Shown here in pieces: positions 32,377-40,267 of a stretch of 64,000 nucleotides of DNA; positions within the stretch are counted from its first letter, which is position 1, and each line of letters starts with the position of its first letter. The DNA lies in the NCBI GenBank assembly GCA_002427735.1, contig DIYP01000006.1, forward strand, positions 186,001 through 250,000. Direction: 5' to 3'. A program made the position numbers and the translations under genes. Below the pieces are notes generated by a model. The model was not told the DNA's origin, did no database searches, and worked only from the letters and a program-made list of their open reading frames with translations. Origin of the DNA: Flavobacteriales bacterium UBA6051. GTDB taxonomy: Bacteria > Bacteroidota > Bacteroidia > Flavobacteriales_D > Crocinitomicaceae.

Positions 32377-32406
32377 TTTAGACTTAATCTAAATTGTTTA
32401 TATTTG
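32375..32406 (+). promoter_or_regulatory. Perfect dyad overlapping a TAnnTTTG promoter
   Basis: AATTTAGA (32375-32382) and TCTAAATT (32388-32395) form a perfect 8-bp inverted repeat around CTTAA. TATATTTG (32399-32406) follows, with TTTA at 32377-32380 as a possible -33 element, 18 bp away. The dyad covers the PAP2 stop codon and would control the small gene after it. Confidence 0.5.
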
Positions 32407-32437
32407 TGCGCCTTCGATAGTTTCGAAGCAATGAGCT

Positions 32438-32527
32438 ATGACAGAACAACAGTATCGCGGTTTAATATTCTTTTTCTTTGTCCTCTCGTTTTCGACTGGA
32501 CTAATTATAGCGGCACTTTTGAAGTAG
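32438..32527 (+). CDS. Predicted 29-aa single-span membrane peptide
   Basis: The frame begins MTEQQYRGL, has a hydrophobic core of about 18 residues (FFFFVLSFSTGLIIAALL) and ends in Lys. It has its own candidate promoter (32399-32406), an operator-like dyad and a terminator (32616-32651), which is why I report it. A competing frame from ATG 32431 to about 32604 gives 57 aa, also with a hydrophobic stretch, so the choice between the two is uncertain. No family is recognised. Confidence 0.35.
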   Translation: MTEQQYRGLIFFFFVLSFSTGLIIAALLK

Positions 32528-32615
32528 TTATCCGGCTTTTTTCACTTATAATTCTTATTTCATTCATCTTCGATGAAGACTTCGGGCGAAGTCACGTAGT
32601 ATGAGATGATGTCAT

Positions 32616-32651
32616 AAAAAAAGCCCTTCCAATTAAGGAAGGGCTTTTTTT
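32616..32651. terminator. Bidirectional terminator
   Basis: GCCCTTCC (32623-32630) pairs with GGAAGGGC (32637-32644), flanked by an A-run and a T-run. It serves the small gene and the converging metalloprotease gene. Confidence 0.9.
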
Positions 32652-32666
32652 ATGTTTAGAGGTTAA

Positions 32667-35600
32667 TTACTTTTTAAGCAATCGAGTGGAGAATGTGTTT
32701 TGATCTCCTTTAACGTTGATAAAGTACATACCGGATGAAACTTCATCGATGTTCACCTTAACAGCTTTATTCGAGCTCACATTTTCCAATGTAGTATAAA
32801 CTAGCTTTCCGGCAACATCCGTAAGTTCTATAGTAACATCTCCTTCAAAGTTTGCGAAAGAAACATAGAACTCCCCTGTGTTCGGGTTCGGGTAAACAGA
32901 CACTCCCATGTCGTTTGCATTTTCAGCAAGACCGACAACACTGTTTACAGTAGCATCGAGGGTTGAAGTACATCCATTGGCATCTGTCACAACTACCTGA
33001 TAAGTTGTTGTTCCAGTCAAGCCAGTTAAGTCTTCCGTATCATCGTTGTCACCGGTACCATCATTGTCCCAGTCAAATGTATACGGTGGAGTACCACCAG
33101 ACACCGTCAAGTCGATTTCACCATCGGAACCTGCAACTTCATCCGTTGTCGTTGCATTTAGTGTCAATGCAGTCGAGAGTTCATTGATTGTAACTGATGT
33201 CGACGCTGTACAGCCGTTAACATCTGTCACATCAACAGTGTAGTTACCAGCAGCAAGGTTCTGAACATCTTCTACATCATCGTTGTCTCCTGTTCCGTCA
33301 TTGCTCCAGTCATAAGTGTAAGGGAAAGTACCTCCACTAACACTCATGGCTACCCAACCAGTAGAATTACCACCACAAAGCACGTCTCCTGTAGAGTCAA
33401 TCACTAATGCAACAGCAGTTGTCGCATTTATAGTTTCAGTTGTTGTCACCATACAACCAAGCGCGTCTTCTACTACAATATCGTAAGTAGCACCTCCAAG
33501 TCCGGTGAATCCATTACCAGCCTGGAATGTAACCCCATTGTCGATACTGTATTGCAGTGGAGCAGTTCCTCCAGTCGCCGTGATGGTAATCGTTCCATCA
33601 ATATTTCCACAGTTCGCATCTGTTGATGCTACCGAAGAAATTGATGGGGCTCCTGGATCGTTAAACGTAACTGTTGGAGCAGTTGTTTGACAACCAAGTG
33701 CATCTTCTACAACGACGTCATAAGACCCGTTACCAAGTGGTGTAAATGTATTGGATGCCTGGAATGTCACACCGTTATCAACACTGTAAAGCAATGATCC
33801 CGTACCACCAGAAGCAGTGATTGTAATTGATCCGTCAGCCAATCCACATTGAGGATCAGTTGATGCAACGTTTGTGATTGATGGGCCAGCAATAGAGTTC
33901 ACTGTTTCAGTACTCGTTGCCTGACAACCACTTCCGTCTTCTACAACAACGTTATACGTTGCTGCACTCAAACCTGTGAATGTGGCACCTGCCTGGAAAG
34001 TAACACCGTTGTCAATACTGTAAGAGTATGGACCACCGTCACCACCAGTTGCACCAGAAATCTGAATCTGACCATTTCCAGTTCCGCATGCCTCATCATT
34101 CACGATTGCACCGAAGCTAACCGCAGTAGGTTCGTTCAATGTGTACGACTGAACAGCTGTACAGCCAGCACCTCCGTTATCGATAACCGTTAAAGTATAA
34201 GTCCCAGCACAAAGTCCTGTAGCCGTTGCAACCGTTGAAACAACGTTATTACTAGCATCTTCCCAAGAATAGGTATACGGCAATGTACCGCCAGAAACAG
34301 TCGCTGTTAACTGACCATTACAATCGCCATTACATGTAAGAGAGATATCTTCATTGATAGCATCAATCGTAGCTGCTCCAGTACCACTTACTGTTTCAGT
34401 TCCTGTAGTCTGACATCCACTTCCGTCTTCAACAACAATATTGAATCCGCCTGCTGATAAGCCGATAAATGTTCCGGAAGCCTGGAACGTAACGCCGTTA
34501 TCAATACTGTAAGAGTAAGGACCTCCGTCACCGCCGCCGCCGGTCAATGTAATACTTCCATCTCCAGCACCACAGTTTTCATTTGTGATAGACGCAGAGT
34601 AAGTAACTGCAGCAGGATTAGAAACCGTTCCTGTTGAAGTTCCCTGACAACCATTTCCATCTTCAACAACAATGTTGTAAGTTGCTGCCCCGAGTCCCGT
34701 GAATGTATTTGATGCTTGGAATGTTACTCCATTATCAATACTATACTGATAAGGACCTCCGTCACCGCCAGTTGCGGTAATTGTCAATGATCCATCAGAA
34801 CCTCCGAAACAAGATGGTGAATTTGGTGTAACACCAGATACACTTGGAGATGCAGGTAAGCTCAAAGTAGCTGTTGTACTCACTGAACATCCTAAAGCAT
34901 CTTCAACAACAATGTTGTACGTCGCTGCCCCAAGTCCGGTAAATGTATTTGATGCCTGGTAAGTAACACCATTATCAATACTATACTGAAGAGGAGCTGT
35001 TCCACCTGATGCGGTAATAACGATTGATCCTATTGCCGCAGCACATGTTGGATCACTCGTCGCAACATTTGAAATTGTAGGCGGAGCTGTAACCGTGATT
35101 GTTAGGTTTTCAGTTGTACATCCACCAGCATTACATGTTTCAAGTGAAACAAAGTATGTTCCCGCTGTTGCGTAAAAATGAGCGCCTGGGTTTTGAGCAG
35201 AAGAGAATGTTCCATCTCCAAAGTTCCACAACCATGAAGTAACAGGATCACCAGCTGTAGTTCCATCTGTAAAGTTGACTGTTAATGGAGCACAACCTGA
35301 TGTAGCGCTTGCATTTATCACCGCTGTTGGAGGTGTAACTGAACAATCCACGACATCTATGTAATCTGTCTTCAGAACAGATGCGGAACAACCATTTGTT
35401 GCTGTTCCTACACGAATGTTATCAATCGAAAGAACGAACATGTCCGTTGAGTTATTTCTGAAGGCAATATAAACCGTCTGACCAGCGTAAGCTGAAAGAT
35501 CTGCACTTCTACCTGTCACAAAAGAATTTTCAGCTGTAGTCGAGAAGATTACATCACTGTAGTTCGTTGTATTAGCAGGAAGTTGCGTTGTTGAAACACG

Positions 35601-38510
35601 CACTTCATAACCATCGGCAAACGTAGCATCAAATGCCTGAGCGTCCCAGAATAATCGCTGATTCGCAGGAAGAACACCGATGCCAGTAGTTAACATCCAA
35701 TCATCCGCAGTTTCTGTTGGCCCTCCATTCCATGAAGTTGATGTAGCTTCTGTATTTCCGTTTCCATTGAAATCTTGATCAATCCATGCCGTAGCATTGG
35801 TGCCAGTAAATGGTGGATTTACAGCTGCGTTTGGCGTGTAAGGATCATTGTCATAGCGATCGTATCCAGCAGGCCAGCCACTTTCAAAGTTTTCTAAGTA
35901 GAACGTATCCGCCGGTAAGAAACCTGCAACGCTTGTGGTCAACTCAACATAATAAGTTCCTGGAGCTGCGTATTGGTGGTTCGCGGTTTCAGTACCTCCG
36001 GTAGAGATCACAGTACCATCACCAAAGTCCCAGGTGTAATCATCGTAACCAGCAGTATTTGCCGTAAAGTCCACTCCGGGAGCCCCTTCGCAAATAGGGT
36101 TTGGTTGTACCGCCGAAAACTCAGCTTCCGGTGTTTCCAAGAAGTTGTATGGAATGATGTAGATAGAAGTATCTGCTCTACCACAATCGTTCACAGCAGT
36201 AATCGTCAATGTATCTGGACCAGGACTTGTATAAACACGATCAATAGTTTGTAAAGCTGTAGTTGAATTGATTACCGTTCCATCAGCAAATGTATAGGAC
36301 ATTCCAGAAGGAACACTGTAGAATACAGTGTCAGTAATCGTTACATAGGTCGTATCACATTGTACGTTTTCAGTATATCCTGTAACGACCGGCAGCGGTG
36401 AATAACCACCCAACATAGGAATAATGTCCACGTCAAAGTCAGCACCGTATACGGTAAGAAGGTTCTCATAACCAAAACCAGAAGTGAAAATATGATTTGA
36501 TGCATCCCCTTCACCTTCGGCTACCGGACAACCAGGTGCTCCGAGACATGATGTCATAACAACCATTGTGTCCGCAGCATCACCAGCAAAAATTTCTACA
36601 CCAACGTGGAAGAAACCAGTGGTTGGAACAGGTGGTGTTTGGAAAGGAATCCAGAATTCATTGTAGAATCCAGCTCCTGGAACACCTAGTTGCGTTGGCG
36701 AAATACCTCCAACACCTCCAATAAGTGCACCAGGCGCACCAGCACCATCGTCATCATAAACAGTTACCTGGAATGTCATATCATCATTTGGATCGTAAAG
36801 CGATCCAAGACCTACGCGAACTCCTCCAATTGGCGTTACACCTGGGTTAGGCGAGAAGTAACCTTCATATACACCTTTTGCATCAGTTGGCAGGACAAGG
36901 TTCACAGGATCTGGAACACCAGCAATCCAACCACCACCGAAACCATAGGTGATAATTGTTGGTCCAACGTTTTCCCATTGCGTTGTTAAAGTATCACAAT
37001 CTCCTGCTGGCGGATTTACTAGTATGTAATCCACTTTTGTTTCAGTATCGTTTCCGTTTGGACTTGTAACTGTTAATGATACAGTATACAATCCTGGGTT
37101 TGGATATGTCACCGTAGGAGGTGTTTGTCCTGAATAAGTGGCATTAACACCTGTACAGCCTGTACATGTAACACCGTTACCACCAGCACCAACATCAAAT
37201 GTCCATGTCCAGTCGGTGATAATACTTGAAGGAGTTGAAAGGTCTGTAAAGTCAACATTCGCAGGAGCTTGCCAAGTTGTTGGTGTTCCAGCGAAGTCAG
37301 CTGCAGGAGGCTGAGCCCCACAAATACCTCCACCGTAGCTTACCCAAGTTCCAAGATAAGTACCAATCATACAGTGCATTCTTCTCTCCTGTTGATCTGT
37401 AAATTGAGAAGAACAGAATGAATAAGACATATGATTGTTCACAGGAGCGTTATTCCATGGGTTGGAATCACATGCGCCGTTCGCATTTGAACTTGTTGAA
37501 CAGTTGTAAGCATATGTGTCATGTGGGTTTGTATCTGAACACCAGTCACCTTCACGGTCACCTTCATCAGCATATGGACCTCCAAGAGGTGTAGGAACAC
37601 CTGAAGTATTACTTGACCCATTCACGTTACGCACTTTTTCGTAACAAGAAGAACATTCTGCTCTTTCATCTACTCCAGCAAATGTATGTTCTAGACCGAA
37701 TACGTGACCCATCTCATGAGCTAACGTGTGCGTTCCAACTGTACAATTTCCACGGTTCAAAACAATTCCACCCGTAGAACTTAGGCCACCTGCTGGGTCA
37801 TAAGGGAAACGTGCGTAACCACCGGGTCCCATGGAACCTACAACATATATGTTAATTACTTCTGTTGGGTTAACATTGTATGTGTTTTTAAGAGAAAACT
37901 CCTCAGTGTTCTCATCATGTGTGTAATTCACAGCGTCTTCATAAAAGCTTGCTGGATCGGCACAAAAAATCATGTTGTGCGTTGCAAAGTCGGCATTTAA
38001 CTCTGCCATGAGCGCATCGATTCTAATCTGATCAATATTACTACCAGCTCCTCCATCCCACATTACATGCCATTCCAATTGGAAGTACTTTATTGCAGTT
38101 GATGCAGCATCGCGATTTGCAGCATTGTCACAAGGGACAACAAATGAACAACTTGGATCCTTGGTTGTTTTTTGAACAACAGGACTTGGTGTAAAACAAA
38201 CACCAGAGATTTCCGGATCTTTTGGCACCTTAAACTCTACCTCAAACCCGTCAACGGAAAGTAATTTTCCATTAGGTGAAAGCGGTAAGAGTGTATCTTC
38301 AATAGACGAAGACTGGCCTTTCGCCATTCCTCCGTTATTTGTAATGATAGGCTTATTGTCTCCCATCTTTTTCATGGCAGCGTATCCTGATTTGGACATT
38401 TTACCATTCATTCCATTTTGAGATGCGGGCAATTTTTGAATACCTCCGGTTTGAGCTGTCGCCGCACCAAAGAATCCCAATGCTGCGCACAGTAGCAAGA
38501 TTTTTTTCAT
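32667..38510 (-). CDS. Giant secreted M43-type metalloprotease with PKD, SprB repeats and T9SS domain
   Basis: This 1947-aa protein has a signal peptide (residues 1-19), then an M43 (pappalysin-like) zinc protease at about 130-385. The zinc motif HEMGHVFGLEH is near 265, followed by Cys-rich DREGDWCSDTNPH and the Met-turn NNHMSYSFC. A PKD-like domain (about 400-500), a further long region to about 790, a PKD domain (about 795-865), a choice-of-anchor-J/MAM-like domain (about 870-1040) and a PKD domain (about 1055-1140) come next. Nine SprB-like repeats (about 1143-1855) and a type A T9SS sorting domain (VSVYPNPNTGEFYVSF) end the protein. It is likely displayed on or released from the surface to degrade proteins. 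It is transcribed alone, with a terminator at its 3' end. Confidence 0.9.
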   Translation of the reverse strand: MKKILLLCAALGFFGAATAQTGGIQKLPASQNGMNGKMSKSGYAAMKKMGDNKPIITNNGGMAKGQSSSIEDTLLPLSPNGKLLSVDGFEVEFKVPKDPEISGVCFTPSPVVQKTTKDPSCSFVVPCDNAANRDAASTAIKYFQLEWHVMWDGGAGSNIDQIRIDALMAELNADFATHNMIFCADPASFYEDAVNYTHDENTEEFSLKNTYNVNPTEVINIYVVGSMGPGGYARFPYDPAGGLSSTGGIVLNRGNCTVGTHTLAHEMGHVFGLEHTFAGVDERAECSSCYEKVRNVNGSSNTSGVPTPLGGPYADEGDREGDWCSDTNPHDTYAYNCSTSSNANGACDSNPWNNAPVNNHMSYSFCSSQFTDQQERRMHCMIGTYLGTWVSYGGGICGAQPPAADFAGTPTTWQAPANVDFTDLSTPSSIITDWTWTFDVGAGGNGVTCTGCTGVNATYSGQTPPTVTYPNPGLYTVSLTVTSPNGNDTETKVDYILVNPPAGDCDTLTTQWENVGPTIITYGFGGGWIAGVPDPVNLVLPTDAKGVYEGYFSPNPGVTPIGGVRVGLGSLYDPNDDMTFQVTVYDDDGAGAPGALIGGVGGISPTQLGVPGAGFYNEFWIPFQTPPVPTTGFFHVGVEIFAGDAADTMVVMTSCLGAPGCPVAEGEGDASNHIFTSGFGYENLLTVYGADFDVDIIPMLGGYSPLPVVTGYTENVQCDTTYVTITDTVFYSVPSGMSYTFADGTVINSTTALQTIDRVYTSPGPDTLTITAVNDCGRADTSIYIIPYNFLETPEAEFSAVQPNPICEGAPGVDFTANTAGYDDYTWDFGDGTVISTGGTETANHQYAAPGTYYVELTTSVAGFLPADTFYLENFESGWPAGYDRYDNDPYTPNAAVNPPFTGTNATAWIDQDFNGNGNTEATSTSWNGGPTETADDWMLTTGIGVLPANQRLFWDAQAFDATFADGYEVRVSTTQLPANTTNYSDVIFSTTAENSFVTGRSADLSAYAGQTVYIAFRNNSTDMFVLSIDNIRVGTATNGCSASVLKTDYIDVVDCSVTPPTAVINASATSGCAPLTVNFTDGTTAGDPVTSWLWNFGDGTFSSAQNPGAHFYATAGTYFVSLETCNAGGCTTENLTITVTAPPTISNVATSDPTCAAAIGSIVITASGGTAPLQYSIDNGVTYQASNTFTGLGAATYNIVVEDALGCSVSTTATLSLPASPSVSGVTPNSPSCFGGSDGSLTITATGGDGGPYQYSIDNGVTFQASNTFTGLGAATYNIVVEDGNGCQGTSTGTVSNPAAVTYSASITNENCGAGDGSITLTGGGGDGGPYSYSIDNGVTFQASGTFIGLSAGGFNIVVEDGSGCQTTGTETVSGTGAATIDAINEDISLTCNGDCNGQLTATVSGGTLPYTYSWEDASNNVVSTVATATGLCAGTYTLTVIDNGGAGCTAVQSYTLNEPTAVSFGAIVNDEACGTGNGQIQISGATGGDGGPYSYSIDNGVTFQAGATFTGLSAATYNVVVEDGSGCQATSTETVNSIAGPSITNVASTDPQCGLADGSITITASGGTGSLLYSVDNGVTFQASNTFTPLGNGSYDVVVEDALGCQTTAPTVTFNDPGAPSISSVASTDANCGNIDGTITITATGGTAPLQYSIDNGVTFQAGNGFTGLGGATYDIVVEDALGCMVTTTETINATTAVALVIDSTGDVLCGGNSTGWVAMSVSGGTFPYTYDWSNDGTGDNDDVEDVQNLAAGNYTVDVTDVNGCTASTSVTINELSTALTLNATTTDEVAGSDGEIDLTVSGGTPPYTFDWDNDGTGDNDDTEDLTGLTGTTTYQVVVTDANGCTSTLDATVNSVVGLAENANDMGVSVYPNPNTGEFYVSFANFEGDVTIELTDVAGKLVYTTLENVSSNKAVKVNIDEVSSGMYFINVKGDQNTFSTRLLKK
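32937..35082 (-). repeat. Tandem SprB-like repeat array inside the metalloprotease gene
   Basis: Nine coding repeats of about 78-85 codons are arranged head to tail. Six share the near-identical core YSIDNGVTFQAS(N)TFTGL and VVEDGLGC; repeats 4, 8 and 9 have the PYTYxW variant. At DNA level, blocks of 20-30 bases recur with few changes, which favours recombination and assembly collapse. Confidence 0.85.
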
Positions 38511-38685
38511 GATAGTGGTTTCAAGTTTTCAAGTTCCAATAAACCGTTTTCAAGTGGCCTTGAAGAACGATTTATTTTTCATAGCGCTGCTAAAGTTAGG
38601 ATATTGTTGGGCATTCTCCAAATAGAAATAATTGTTAGCCAGAGACTTTTGTAATTTAGTTGTGAATTAATAATTAGAATTGTTC

Positions 38686-39381
38686 ATGGAGCGAGTCAAT
38701 AAAAAAGGAACCAGAAGATTTACGTTGATGATTGTTGTCGCTTCCTTGGTAATAGGAATTTTCTTTATAGTTAAGAGTTGTACTTCTAATATTTCACCGG
38801 ATGTAGCTAATCTCGCACTAGATAAAAATGGTAGTATTTTTCTTTTTTCCCCTTTAGGTAATAATGTTGTCAGCTCAAGTCTTGAGTCCGGTCAGAGCCC
38901 TGCGGCAAGTGCTTTTGTCCGAGTTTATAAAGATGATGATGAGTTCTATGTTGAACCTGGATCTATGAAAGAAATTGTAGATGTATTCTCCAATAATTAT
39001 ATCCTACATCCATACGAAGAAAAGAGTTACGAAGGCTATGTGACATCTTCTGATACGAGTGACGCGTTTAGCATATCGACTAGCTTTGAAAGCACTGAAA
39101 AGGTTGGTGAACAATTGACAATTTTTAGTGTTCCTCTAAGACATGATGAAAAGCGCGACGAAATGATTGTTCGTTGGAGTTTTAACCCTAAATCAGGGGT
39201 ATATAAAGCGCGCGAAAATTGTGAGGTACACTCATTTTGGTTTCAAACGAATCCTAGCCCAGGGGAGACAGTCATTTCAGCAGAGGACTTTCTAGTGATA
39301 AATTTGAACAAACTCGCAAAATTTTATAATAAATCGTTTAGATACGATGCCGATGAGCAAGTGTTGTATATCATTGATTAG
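38686..39381 (+). CDS. Unrecognised single-span membrane or lipid-anchored protein
   Basis: This protein of about 231 aa has a basic N terminus (ERVNKKGTRRF) followed by one hydrophobic segment (LMIVVASLVIGIFFIVKSC, residues 14-32). The soluble part of about 200 aa has no recognised family, with Asp/Ser-rich stretches (YKDDDEFYVEPG) and RWSFNPKSGVYKARE. The start is ATG 38686; an in-frame TTG at 38680 adds two residues. It overlaps the ttcA stop by 11 bp in a convergent arrangement. Orientation suggests that the bulk is periplasmic. Confidence 0.65.
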   Translation: MERVNKKGTRRFTLMIVVASLVIGIFFIVKSCTSNISPDVANLALDKNGSIFLFSPLGNNVVSSSLESGQSPAASAFVRVYKDDDEFYVEPGSMKEIVDVFSNNYILHPYEEKSYEGYVTSSDTSDAFSISTSFESTEKVGEQLTIFSVPLRHDEKRDEMIVRWSFNPKSGVYKARENCEVHSFWFQTNPSPGETVISAEDFLVINLNKLAKFYNKSFRYDADEQVLYIID

Positions 39382-40177
39382 AACCTAGGTCGCGAATCTC
39401 TTCAAGAGAAGAAAAATCAAACAATCGATTGTCTAACAAATGCGACGGGTTGATATGCTTTAATGAGTTGAAAATAGATGATGATCTGCCGGGATACTCT
39501 GTTTCCCATTCTCCAATCATCTTTTTTACTTTTTTACGCATCAAGTTTTCCTGTGATCCACAAAGCGTACAAGGAATTATGGGGAATGCTTTTTCTTCTG
39601 CATACAAAGCAATTTCTGACTCTTTACAGAAGGCGAGTGGACGAATCACAATATGCCGGTTGTCATCCGTAACATACTTTGGTGGCATCGTTTCAATTCG
39701 CGAACCATTGAAGAGATTCATGAAAAAAGTTTCTATAATATCATCGCGATGATGCCCGAGCGCAATTTTAGTCGCCTGAAGTTCATCGGCCATTCTGTAA
39801 AGATTGCCGCGCCTCAAACGCGAGCACAGGCTGCACATTGTTTTACCTTCTTCTATTGTCGCTTTGACAATACTATATGTGTCTTTTGCTTCAATTCTGA
39901 AATCTACGCCAAGATCGCTGAGGTACTTGGGAAGAACTTCCTCCGGAAAGCCAGGTTGTTTTTGATCTAAATTAACGGCAACTATCGAGAAGTCAATATC
40001 TGATTCTTTCTGATAGTGGAGTAAGATATCCAGAAGCGTATAACTGTCCTTTCCCCCAGATAAACACACCATTACTTTATCCCCATTTTCAATAAGTGAA
40101 TATTGTTGCCAGGCTTCCCAAACATCTCGTCTTAAATGCTTTTGAACCCTTTTGAATATTTTTTTGTCAGAGGACAT
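39371..40177 (-). CDS. ttcA: tRNA 2-thiocytidine biosynthesis protein TtcA
   Basis: This protein of about 268 aa is a PP-loop ATPase that, with an iron-sulfur cluster, thiolates C32 of some tRNAs. It has the SGGKDSYTLLDILL P-loop near residue 37, the CSLCSRLRRG cysteine pair near residue 113 and CTLCGSQENLMR near residue 205, which together supply the Fe-S ligands of TtcA. The true start is ATG 40177 (MSSDKKIFKRVQKHLRR); the 22 codons upstream do not look like protein and would run into the upstream terminator. Confidence 0.9.
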   Translation of the reverse strand: MSSDKKIFKRVQKHLRRDVWEAWQQYSLIENGDKVMVCLSGGKDSYTLLDILLHYQKESDIDFSIVAVNLDQKQPGFPEEVLPKYLSDLGVDFRIEAKDTYSIVKATIEEGKTMCSLCSRLRRGNLYRMADELQATKIALGHHRDDIIETFFMNLFNGSRIETMPPKYVTDDNRHIVIRPLAFCKESEIALYAEEKAFPIIPCTLCGSQENLMRKKVKKMIGEWETEYPGRSSSIFNSLKHINPSHLLDNRLFDFSSLEEIRDLGSNQ

Positions 40178-40199
40178 GCAGCAAATGTAGTAAGAACAA

Positions 40200-40233
40200 A
40201 GAAAAGGGGGCTCCTTATTCAGGAACCCCCGGA
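40200..40233 (-). terminator. Terminator of the TonB receptor gene
   Basis: GGGGG-C-TCC (40206 onward) pairs with GGA-A-CCCCC (to 40230). Read leftward, TTTTC follows. Confidence 0.75.
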
Positions 40234-40267
40234 TTATTAACACCTCAAAAAAGCATTAATTCACCAA

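Noticed and set aside
32431..32604. 57-codon frame overlapping the 29-aa peptide
   Set aside because: It cannot be excluded, but Cys/Phe-rich composition and an end near the terminator look less like a natural protein than the compact membrane span of the 29-aa frame. I kept the shorter one at low confidence.
32937..35082. Regularly spaced DNA repeats, CRISPR-like at first sight
   Set aside because: The spacing is about 240 bp and in frame with a coding sequence; the repeats encode SprB-type protein units. No cas genes are present.
36690..36989. 99-codon forward frame inside the metalloprotease gene
   Set aside because: Ser/Thr/Asn/Trp-rich translation caused by the codon pattern of the real gene on the other strand.
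40178..40243. 22-residue N-terminal extension of TtcA
   Set aside because: It runs through the terminator of the upstream receptor gene and TtcA homologs begin at the MSSDKK position.
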